Below, in pieces: positions 9,362 through 19,600 of a stretch of 64,000 bases of DNA. The first letter of the stretch is position 1, and the number at the start of each line of letters is the position of its first letter. Under the pieces are notes generated by a model. The model was not told the origin of the DNA. It searched no databases and worked only from the letters and a program-made list of their open reading frames with translations. This stretch comes from Achromobacter spanius (GTDB lineage: Bacteria; Pseudomonadota; Gammaproteobacteria; Burkholderiales; Burkholderiaceae_B): NCBI RefSeq assembly GCF_003994415.1, contig NZ_CP034689.1, positions 2,294,001 through 2,358,000 of the forward strand, written 5' to 3'. The translations under genes were made by a program, and so were the position numbers.

Positions 9362-10042
9362 TCAGGGGCGTATGCCGTCCCGTTCCATGCGTTGAAGTAG
9401 ATCACGCCAGCGGCTGAGTCGGTCAACCGGCGCGGCGGCCTTGCCATCAACGTAGACACCGTCGGCGTTGAAACTGAACACCGGCGTCAGGTCGCGACGC
9501 TGCGTGGCAGGCAGGATGGTTGAAATCAGGCTGTCCAGCACCAGCGGGACGGCGTTTGGGGTGTCGTAGTAGCCCAGCACCATGTGGGCGACCTGGCTGC
9601 TGCTGGCCGGCCCGCCCACGCGCGCGCGGACGTAGATGAAACGCAGCTTGTTGGCGGGCACACCCATGGCCAACAGGGTGAAGTACTTGCCGATGACGTA
9701 GTCTTCGCAATCGCCGGCGCCTCGGCCCAGCGATTCCAGCGGCGTGGCCCAGTAGTCGGCCTGCTTCCAGAGCGTGCTGTCTTCGCTGGACAGCAGGGTT
9801 TGGTTCCAGAAATCGTTGGCGGTTGTCAGCTTGTCCCGCTCTTGCGGGGGCGGCGGATCGCGCAGCAGTTGCAGCCAGTTGGAGACAGATCTGGCGCTTT
9901 TGGCGCCGTAGCGACTTGCCGCCAGGTTCTGCAGTTTGACGGCATCGATCTCGATTGCGAAAGTGCCGCCCCACCAGCATGTGAGGCCAAGCAAGCCAAG
10001 GCCGATAACCCGTTTCAACCGAAGCGGGCGGCGGCGGAGCAT
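9362..10042 (-). CDS. lapG: LapG-type periplasmic cysteine protease
   Basis: The 226-aa protein belongs to the bacterial transglutaminase-like cysteine proteinases. After a short basic start and one hydrophobic export segment (about 11-30), the catalytic triad can be read: C112 in GAGDCEDY, H153 in VAHMVLGYY and D170 in LVLDSL. The Asp and Glu flanking the Cys (DCED) match the calcium-binding residues known for LapG. Its expected substrate is the N-terminal retention module of the adhesin at 10675-20904, and its inhibitor is the LapD encoded immediately downstream. The lapG stop and an alternative lapD start overlap, which suggests coupled translation. Confidence 0.93.
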   Translation of the reverse strand: MLRRRPLRLKRVIGLGLLGLTCWWGGTFAIEIDAVKLQNLAASRYGAKSARSVSNWLQLLRDPPPPQERDKLTTANDFWNQTLLSSEDSTLWKQADYWATPLESLGRGAGDCEDYVIGKYFTLLAMGVPANKLRFIYVRARVGGPASSSQVAHMVLGYYDTPNAVPLVLDSLISTILPATQRRDLTPVFSFNADGVYVDGKAAAPVDRLSRWRDLLQRMERDGIRP

Positions 10043-10106
10043 GATTCCAGGGGCAAGTAATCTGGTCGCATGTGGGTGCAGTTCTTTCGGGATCTCAGGC
10101 CGCTGC

Positions 10107-10616
10107 CTAATTCTGCCTGGCCTGCCGGGCGGCCTTCATGCGAGCGCGGTCCGACGCCTCCTGGGTGAGGTTCTTGATATAGCCGTCATAGGTTTCCCCA
10201 TGTGTGGCCTTGCGGACTTCCTCGCCTACTTGGCATGCCCATTTTTCACCGCCCACGATCAGCGCGGATTGCGTGATCAGGTCGGCGTAGGATGAGCGCA
10301 GAACAAACGCAATGCTCTTCTCGTAATTCCCACCATCGCGTTCCAGTTTGGTGGCAATCTGCCAATTCGAGACGGCATTGATGAGCACCGCATTGAGGTG
10401 ATCGAAATGCGTGCGGTAAAACGCATTCCGAGGCAAGCGTACAAGCGCCTCGAAGAAGCCCTGATTGATTTCCTCGTCAGGGACGTCCTTGTCGCGGTCG
10501 ATCAGGTCGTCCCATAGATGCGCGATACGGCACACCATGTCCACGTAATCGGCCGCGGTGGCGTTTCCTTTGAACCAGGTCAGGAGCTGGTCGCGTTCAA
10601 AAAAATGCTTGGGCAT
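10107..10616 (-). CDS. Conserved hypothetical protein with Asp-rich DDxxDxD motif
   Basis: The 169-aa protein lies between the giant adhesin and lapG on the same strand. It has no signal peptide or membrane helix, looks alpha-helical, and carries the acidic motif WDDLIDRDKDV near residue 35, superficially like the metal-binding motif of isoprenoid synthases, although it is far too short for one. The middle is LERDGGNYEKSIAFVLRSSYADL. I have a weak memory of similar small proteins in tailed-phage genomes, which I cannot verify here. Its place inside a c-di-GMP adhesin locus suggests a role in adhesin handling or a passenger gene. Function is unknown. Confidence 0.7.
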   Translation of the reverse strand: MPKHFFERDQLLTWFKGNATAADYVDMVCRIAHLWDDLIDRDKDVPDEEINQGFFEALVRLPRNAFYRTHFDHLNAVLINAVSNWQIATKLERDGGNYEKSIAFVLRSSYADLITQSALIVGGEKWACQVGEEVRKATHGETYDGYIKNLTQEASDRARMKAARQARQN

Positions 10617-10635
10617 GGGATACGAGAATAAACCC

Positions 10636-10662
10636 GCGATCCGGCCCGCCGGGCCGGATCGC
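10636..10662 (-). terminator. Strong hairpin after adhesin gene, partial terminator
   Basis: A 12-bp perfect GC-rich stem (GCGATCCGGCCC) with a 3-nt loop lies 13 bp beyond the adhesin stop. On the minus strand it is followed by GGGTTTATTC, a poor T-run. It may attenuate readthrough into lapG and lapD or stabilise the adhesin transcript's 3' end. Confidence 0.6.
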
Positions 10663-10674
10663 GTGGCGGGTGGG

Positions 10675-13600
10675 TCAATGATGGTCGACGATGAGTTTAC
10701 CCTTGTTCAACAGGTCATTGATCACCTGAGCGCTCGTCAGCGAACCGTTGTTGGTAAGGTCCACATTCTCCAGAACGATCTTCTGGTCGACGTTGTGCTG
10801 CAGGTCGCCGTTGGTGCTGACGTTGATCACCGTGTTGTTGCCGACCTTGGTGACTTGCAGATAGTCGGTCAGCGGGTTGTTCTCTTCGTGTTGCAGCAAG
10901 TCCTTCAGGTCGAGCACGTCGCCGTTATTGGCGGGCGTGCCCAACGAGAAGTCCTTGATGTGGTCCACGGCGGGCGCGGCTGCCGTGCCCTGGTCATTGA
11001 GCTCCCAGCGGAACGTGTCGCTGCCCGCGCCGCCTATAAGGGTGTCGTCACCCTTGCCGCCAACCAGGATGTCCTTGCCCGTGCCGCCGTAGAGGGTGTC
11101 TTTGCCCTCGCCGCCGTGCAGGTAGTCATCGCCGCCCTGGCCGAACAGGGTGTCGTCGCCCTTGCCGCCGTACAGGAAGTCGTTTCCGCCACGGGTGTCG
11201 TCCGGCTTGTCGAATTCTGCGCTGTGCTGCTGCAGATAGTCGAAGAGTTCCGCGGTGGTCGGGGCAACGCCGTTCTTCTGCGCCGTCATGAAGTCCACCA
11301 GTGCCTGCCAACCCTGACCGTCGTGCGTGCCTTGAGCGTGGCCAGCCCACGACAGGTGGTCGGTATTGATGGTGTCGCCGAAGATGATGTCGTTGCCTTC
11401 GCCGCCGTTGATCGTGTCGCTGGAGACGGGAGCCAGCTCGGTCGACGAATGGCCGCCTTGCAGCGCGGCGTCCAAGTCGTTGGCGTTGTGGACGATCTGG
11501 GGTTGACCGACCGTGCCGGTGACGGTGTACTCGTTGCTGCTGCAACCGCTGGTTTCCTTAACCACTTGCGAGCCGGTGCCCGTGGCGTCGGTGTTGTCGA
11601 AGAAGCGCAGATAGTTGCTGTTAACCCCCTCACCGATGCCAATGCCGTACATGACGACTTTGTTGTCGCCAACCAGCACGCCGGATCCGTCCACCAGCGG
11701 CTTGGCCGCATCGACGGCTTCTTGCATCGCCCCCTTGCTTTGGTTGCCGTTGGACCCGTAGACGTTGGGATTGCCGTCCGTCAGGAAGAAAGTCAGGTTC
11801 TGGTAGTCGTGAGCCGCGTCCTTGCCGCCCGACACCTGCGAGTTGAACCAGGCCACGGCCTTATTGAAGGCATCTTGATAATTGGTTTGGCCGTCGGCCT
11901 GCAAACCATCAATGGCAGTGAGCAACAGGTGGACGTTCTGCGACGTCAGGTTGTTCAGCGTCACCCCTTTTTGCGCATTGTCGGCAAACGGAATCAGGCG
12001 TACGTTCACCACGCCATCGTGATTGGCCAGTTGATTGGCCAGCGACACCAGCGAGCTCTTGAGCAGGTCGATCCGCGACACATTGGTGTCGCCGATCTCC
12101 TGGGTCATGCTGCCGGATACGTCGACGATGAGCGAGATGTTGTAGTTCTTGCCCGGTTCCACAGCCGTGACGGAACCGCCGCGGTCGCCCACCAGGATGT
12201 CGTTGCCACCGCCGCCGTTCAAATCCGTATTGCTGGCGTTGTTGCCCACGACGAGCTTGTCGGTGCTCAGCGTGAAACTGTGGTCGGCCGATGTATCCTG
12301 GCCGCCATTGGCGGTGCCGCCCGAATCCCGCACCGAGAAGTCGAACGTGGCGTCCCCGCCCGCGCTTGACGGCGTGAACACCAGCTTGCCGGCTTGGATA
12401 TCCGCCACGGTAATGACCTGGCCAGCGGTCACAGGCTGATTGTTGAACATCAGACTGCCTTCACCGGCGCCAGGGGCGCGGGTAATGACCACGCTCTGGA
12501 AGCTGTCGTTCTCCACGCCATCATTGAACGGGAAGTCGGACGTCTTGAGCACGTAAGACGTGCCGATAGCCAGGTGGGCGGACGTGTCGCCAGAGACCGG
12601 CGCGTCGTTTGTGCCCACGATGGTCACATCGACCGGGCTGGACGCAGTGCCATCTTGCGAAACGACGGTGAAGTTCTCGGTCAAAGTCTGGCCGGCCTTC
12701 AGGTTTTGCACCTCGGCCAGCGCGTTGTTCAACTGGTAGCTCCAGTTGCCGTTGGCGTCGACCGTGAACGTGCCGTACTTACCCGGCACGCCTGCCTGGG
12801 CCTGCACATGGTTCTGATTGGCGTCCGGATCGGAGACCGTGAGCTTGCCGGTGGCGAATGCCGACGAATCCTCGTAGACCTGGCCCGAGCTTGAGCCGCT
12901 GATACTGGCCGCGTCGTTCTTGCCCATCACCGTGACGGTCAGCAAGGCTTGGCTGGTGCCGCCTTCGCCGTCCGAAACCGTGTACCAGACCGAGGTCTGG
13001 CCAGGCTGGCCTTCAGCCAGGTTCTGGAAGTCATTGCCCGGGTTGAACGAGTAGGTACCGTCCGCGTAGATGATGAAGCTGCCGCCATTCAGGCCCGCGA
13101 CCGCCTGGCCTACGCCGCTGGCGTTTCCGCCCACCGCGGAGACGTGCAGCGGGTCGCCATCCGGATCCACGTCGTTGGCAAGCACGCCCTTCGTGACGTC
13201 GGTGACCTGGATGGAGGTGTCTTCGTCAGTATTGGCCTGGTCATGATCAGCCTGCGGCAGCGGATTGGTGATATTCCACTTGAACGTCTGCGTCGTCGAC
13301 ACGCCAGCCATATCGGTCGCCGTGACGGTGATCGTATGTACGCCGGTGCCGCCGAACTGCGAGGCGGAATGATCAATCTTGCCGCTGATGATACCGGTGT
13401 CCGGATCAATCGTCAGGCCGGCCGGCAAGCCGGTGGCGCTGAAGGCGAGCTTGTCGCCGTTACCTACGTCTGCGTCCGCGAAGTGGCTCGATACATCCAG
13501 GCTCACAACCGTCTGAGAATCCTCGCCGCTCTGGTTGGCGATCGCGGTGGAGGTCGGGCCCGAGTTGGTGCCCGTCACCGTCACGGTCAGGGTCGCGGTC

Positions 13601-16600
13601 GACGTTCCGCCTTCGCCGTCGGAAACGGTGTAGGCAATCGACGTCGTGGCGCTGACGCCGTTCGCCAGGTGCTGGAACGCGGTGCCGGGGTTGAAGCTGT
13701 AGGAACCGTCAGCGTTCAAGGTGAAGGTGCCGCCGTTGGAACCCGTGACAGCCGCGCCCACGCTGGCGGCTTGGCCGTTGACCTGCGAGACGGTCAGCGT
13801 GTCGCTATCCGGATCGGTGTCGTTTGCCAGCACGCCGTCTTGGGCGTTGACGTTCAGGCTCGCGCCTTGGTTGGTCGCACCGTCGTCGTCAACGGCGGTC
13901 GGGGCGGGGTTCTTGACGTCCCACGAGAAGTCTTGCGACACCGAGGCGCCGCTCTCGTCGGTGGCAGTGATGGTGATGGCGTAGACGCCTTGAGCACCAC
14001 CTTGGGACGCCGAATTGTCCAGCGTGCCGGAGATGATGCCGGTGGTCGGGTCAATGCTCAGGCCCGGGGGCAAGCCGGTGGCCGAGTAGGTCAGCGTATC
14101 GCCGGTGTCGACATCAGAGAACTGTTTGGAGACGTCGACCGGGGTGATGGCCTGGCCGTCATCGTTGGCCTGGTCGCCCAGCGTCACGCCCGGGGTCAGG
14201 ATCGGGGTGTCGTTGGTGCCAGTGATGGTGACCGTCAGCGTTGCCGTCGACGTGCCGCCTTCGCCGTCGGAAACGGTGTAGGTGATCGAGCTGGTCGCGG
14301 TCTGGTTGGCGGGCAGGTTGTTGAAGGTCGAGCCCGGGTTGAAGCTGTAGGAACCGTCGGCGTTCAGGGTGAAGGTGCCGCCGTTGGAACCCGTGACAGC
14401 CGCGCCCACGCTGGCCGCCTGGCCGTTGACCTGCGAGACGGTCAGCGTGTCGCTATCCGGATCGGTGTCGTTTGCCAGCACGCCGTCTTGGGCGTTGACG
14501 TTCAGGCTCGCGCCCTGGTTGGTCGCACCGTCGTCGTCAACGGCAGTCGGGGCGGGGTTCTTGACGTCCCACGAGAAGTCTTGCGACACCGAGGCGCCGC
14601 TCTCGTCGGTGGCGGTGATGGTGATGGCGTAGACGCCTTGAGCACCACCTTGGGACGCCGAATTGTCCAGCGTGCCGGAGATGATGCCGGTGGTCGGGTC
14701 AATGCTCAGGCCCGGGGGCAGGCCGGTGGCCGAGTAGGTCAGCGTATCGCCGGTGTCGACATCAGAGAACTGCTTGGAGACATCGACCGGGGTGATGGCC
14801 TGGCCGTCATCGTTGGCCTGGTCGCCCAGCGTCACGCCCGGGGTCAGGATGGGGGTGTCGTTGGTGCCAGTGATGGTGACCGTCAGCGTTGCCGTCGACG
14901 TGCCGCCTTCGCCGTCAGAAACGGTGTAGGTGATCGAGCTGGTCGCGGTCTGGTTGGCGGGCAGGTTGTTGAAGGTCGAGCCCGGGTTGAAGCTGTAGGA
15001 ACCGTCGGCGTTCAGGGTGAAGGTGCCGCCGTTGGAGCCGGCTACGGCCGCGCCCACGCTGGCCGCTTGGCCGTTGACCTGCGAGACGGTCAGCGTGTCG
15101 CTATCCGGATCGGTGTCGTTTGCCAGCACGCCGTCTTGGGCGTTGACGTTCAGGCTCGCGCCTTGATTCGTCGCACCGTCGTCGTCAACGGCGGTCGGGG
15201 CGGGGTTCTTGACGTCCCACGAGAAGTCTTGCGACACCGAGGCGCCGCTCTCGTCGGTGGCAGTGATGGTGATGGCGTAGACGCCTTGAGCACCACCTTG
15301 GGACGCCGAATTGTCCAGCGTGCCGGAGATGATGCCGGTGGTCGGATCAATGCTCAGGCCCGGGGGCAGGCCGGTGGCCGAGTAGGTCAGCGTATCGCCG
15401 GTGTCGACATCAGAGAACTGCTTGGAGACATCGACCGGGGTGATGGCCTGGCCGTCATCGTTGGCCTGGTCGCCCAGCGTCACGCCCGGGGTCAGGATGG
15501 GGGTGTCGTTGGTGCCGGTGATGGTGACCGTCAGCGTTGCCGTCGACGTGCCGCCTTCGCCGTCAGAGACGGTGTAGGTGATCGAGCTGGTCGCGGTCTG
15601 GTTGGCGGGCAGGTTGTTGAAGGTCGAACCCGGGTTGAAGCTGTAGGAACCGTCGGCGTTCAAGGTGAAGGTGCCGCCGTTGGAGCCGGCTACGGCCGCG
15701 CCCACGCTGGCCGCCTGGCCGTTGACCTGCGAGACGGTCAGCGTGTCGCTATCCGGATCGGTGTCGTTTGCCAGCACGCCGTCTTGGGCGTTGACGTTCA
15801 GGTTCGCGCCTTGATTCGTCGCACCGTCGTCGTCAACGGCAGTCGGGGCGGGGTTCTTGACGTCCCACGAGAAGTCTTGCGACACCGAGGCGCCGCTCTC
15901 GTCGGTGGCGGTGATGGTGATGGCGTAGACGCCTTGAGCGCCACCTTGGGACGCCGAATTGTCCAGCGTGCCGGAGATGATGCCGGTGGTCGGATCAATG
16001 CTCAGGCCCGGGGGCAAGCCGGTGGCCGAGTAGGTCAGCGTATCGCCGGTGTCGACATCAGAGAACTGCTTGGAGACGTCGACCGGGGTGATGGCCTGGC
16101 CGTCATCGTTGGTCTGGTCGCCCAGCGTCACGCCCGGGGTCAGGATGGGGGTGTCGTTGGTGCCGGTGATGGTGACCGTCAGCGTTGCCGTCGACGTGCC
16201 GCCTTCGCCGTCAGAGACGGTGTAGGTGATCGAGCTGGTCGCGGTCTGGTTGGCGGACAGGTTGTTGAAGGTCGAGCCCGGGTTGAAGCTGTAGGAACCG
16301 TCAGCGTTCAGGGTGAAGGTGCCGCCGTTGGACCCAGCGATAGCCGCGCCCACGCTGGCCGCTTGGCCGTTGACCTGCGAGACGGTCAGCGTGTCGCTAT
16401 CCGGATCGGTGTCGTTTGCCAGCACGCCGTCTTGGGCGTTGACGTTCAGGCTCGCGCCCTGGTTGGTCGCACCGTCGTCGTCAACGGCGGTCGGGGCGGG
16501 GTTCTTCACGTCCCACGAGAAGTCTTGCGACACCGAGGCGCCGCTCTCGTCGGTGGCGGTGATGGTGATGGCGTAGACGCCTTGAGCGCCACCTTGGGAC

Positions 16601-19600
16601 GCCGAATTGTCCAGCGTGCCGGAGATGATGCCGGTGGTCGGATCAATGCTCAGGCCCGGGGGCAGGCCGGTGGCCGAGTAGGTCAGCGTATCGCCGGTGT
16701 CGACATCAGAGAACTGCTTGGAGACATCGACGGGGGTGATGGCCTGGCCATCATCGTTGGTCTGGTCGCCCAGCGTCACGCCCGGGGTCAGGATGGGGGT
16801 GTCGTTGGTGCCGGTGATGGTGACCGTCAGCGTTGCCGTCGACGTGCCGCCTTCGCCGTCCGAGACGGTGTAGGTGATCGAGCTGGTCGCGGTCTGGTTG
16901 GCGGGCAGGTTGTTGAAGGTCGAACCCGGGTTGAAGCTGTAGGAACCGTCAGCGTTCAAGGTGAAGGTGCCGCCGTTGGAACCCGTGACAGCCGCGCCCA
17001 CGCTGGCGGCTTGGCCGTTGACCTGCGAGACGGTCAGCGTGTCGCTATCCGGATCGGTGTCGTTTGCCAGCACGCCGTCTTGGGCGTTGACGTTCAGGCT
17101 CGCGCCCTGGTTGGTCGCACCGTCGTCGTCAACGGCAGTCGGGGCGGGGTTCTTGACGTCCCACGAGAAGTCTTGCGACACCGAGGCGCCGCTCTCGTCG
17201 GTGGCGGTGATGGTGATGGCGTAGACGCCTTGAGCACCACCTTGGGACGCCGAATTGTCCAGCGTGCCGGAGATGATGCCGGTGGTCGGATCAATGCTCA
17301 GGCCCGGGGGCAGGCCGGTGGCCGAGTAGGTCAGCGTATCGCCGGTGTCGACATCAGAGAACTGCTTGGAGACGTCGACCGGGGTGATGGCCTGTCCGTC
17401 ATCGTTGGCCTGGTCGCCCAGCGTCACGCCCGGGGTCAGGATGGGGGTGTCGTTGGTGCCAGTGATGGTGACCGTCAGCGTTGCCGTCGACGTGCCGCCT
17501 TCGCCGTCCGAGACGGTGTAGGTGATCGAGCTGGTCGCGGTCTGGTTGGCGGGCAGGTTGTTGAAGGTCGAACCCGGGTTGAAGCTGTAGGAACCGTCAG
17601 CGTTCAGGGTGAAGGTGCCGCCGTTGGAACCCGTGACAGCCGCGCCCACGCTGGCCGCCTGGCCGTTGACCTGCGAGACGGTCAGCGTGTCGCTATCCGG
17701 ATCGGTGTCGTTTGCCAGCACGCCGTCTTGGGCGTTGACGTTCAGGCTCGCGCCCTGGTTGGTCGCACCGTCGTCGTCAACGGCAGTCGGGGCGGGGTTC
17801 TTGACGTCCCACGAGAAGTCTTGCGACACCGAGGCGCCGCTCTCGTCGGTGGCGGTGATGGTGATGGCGTAGACGCCTTGAGCACCACCTTGGGACGCCG
17901 AATTGTCCAGCGTGCCGGAGATGATGCCGGTGGCCGGATCAATGCTCAGGCCCGGGGGCAAGCCGGTGGCCGAGTAGGTCAGCGTATCGCCGGTGTCGAC
18001 ATCAGAGAACTGCTTGGAGACGTCGACGGGGGTGATGGCCTGGCCATCATCGTTGGCCTGGTCGCCCAGCGTCACGCCCGGGGTCAGGATGGGGGTGTCG
18101 TTGGTGCCGGTGATGGTGACCGTCAGCGTTGCAGTCCCCGTCGCGCCCTGGAAATCGGAAACCGTATAGGTAATCGAGGTGGTCGCAGTCTGGTTCGCGC
18201 CCAGGTTCTGGAAGGCGGTGCCCGGATTGAACGTATAGGTGCCGTCAACGTTCAGCGTAAAGGTGCCGCCGTTGGAACCCGCCACGGCCGTCCCCACGCC
18301 GGCGGTATTGCCGTTGACGTGCGAGACATGCAGGGCGTCGCCGTCCGGGTCCGAGTCGTTACCCAGCACGCCTTCGGTGCGGTGGTCTACGACCAGCGTG
18401 TTGTCCTGTCCGGTGGAACCCGTGTCGTCGGTGGCGATGGGTGCCGGGTTGCCGACGTTCCACACGAAGGTCTGCGTCACCGAGACGCCTGACTCGTCGG
18501 TGGCCGTCACGGTAATGAGGTACTCGCCCTTCACGCCCGTGTTGGTGTGATCGGATGCCCAGTTGGCAAACTGCCCGGTGAACGTGCCGGTAGCCGTGTC
18601 AAACGTCAGCCCGCCGGGTACGTAGTCGACCGAATAGGTCAACACGTCGCCGCTGTCCACGTCCTTGAAGAAGCCGGCCAGGTTGTAGTCGACGGTATCG
18701 CCGTCCATGTTGCTCTGGTTGTCCAGGGCAACTGCGGTGGGTGCGTCGTTCGTGCCGGTGATTTCTACCGTGAGGGTAGCGGTGCTGGTGCCGCCTTCGC
18801 CGTCCGAGACGGTGTAGGTGATCGTGCTGGTCGTTTTCTCGCCAACGGGCAGGCTCTGGAAGGCCGAACCGGGGTTGAAGCTGTAGGAACCGTCGGCGTT
18901 CAGGGTGAACGTGCCGCCGTTGGAGCCGGCTACGGCCGCACCCACGTTGGTTGCCTGGCCGTTGACCTGCGAGACGGTCAGCGTGTCGCCGTCGGGATCG
19001 GTGTCATTCGCCAGCACACCGTTCTGGGCATCCACGCTGAGGGTGGAGTCTTCGTCGGTCGCGCCGCTGTCGTTAGCGGCCGTCGGCGCGGGGTTCTTGA
19101 CGTCCCACGAGAAGTCTTGCGAGACGGACGTGCCGCTCTTGTCGGTGGCGGTGATGGTGATGGCGTAGACGCCTTGAGCACCACCTTGGGACGCCGAATT
19201 GTCCAGCGTGCCGGAGATGATGCCGGTGGTCGGATCAATGCTCAGGCCCGGGGGCAGGCCGGTGGCCGAATAGGTCAGCGTATCGCCGGTGTCGACATCA
19301 GAGAATTGCTTGGAGACATCGACCGGCGTGATGGCCTGGCCGTCGTCGCTGGCCTGGTCACCCAGCGTCACGCCCGGAGTCAGGATGGGAGTGTCGTTCG
19401 TGCCGGTGATTTCCACCGTGAGGGTAGCGGTGCTGGTGCCGCCTTCGCCGTCCGAGACGGTGTAGGTGATCGTGCTGGTCGTTTTCTCGCCAACGGGCAG
19501 GCTCTGGAAGGCCGAACCGGGGTTGAAACTGTAGGAACCGTCAGCGTTCAGGGTGAAGGTGCCGCCGTTGGAGCCGGCTACGGCCGCGCCCACGTTGGTA

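Noticed and set aside
10558..12369. A plus-strand open frame of 603 codons
   Set aside because: It lies opposite the adhesin C-terminus and the 169-aa gene and reads as Val/Arg/Gly-rich shadow sequence.
13573..18108. The regular repeats as a possible CRISPR array
   Set aside because: Units are 648 bp, continuous and in frame with the adhesin, without short repeats and spacers.
12949..18492. A plus-strand open frame of 1847 codons opposite the adhesin repeats, with internal repeats of its own
   Set aside because: It mirrors the 648-bp repeats and GC-biased codons of the adhesin gene; it has no ribosome site or recognisable domain, and the opposite frame has clear VCBS, VWA and RTX features.
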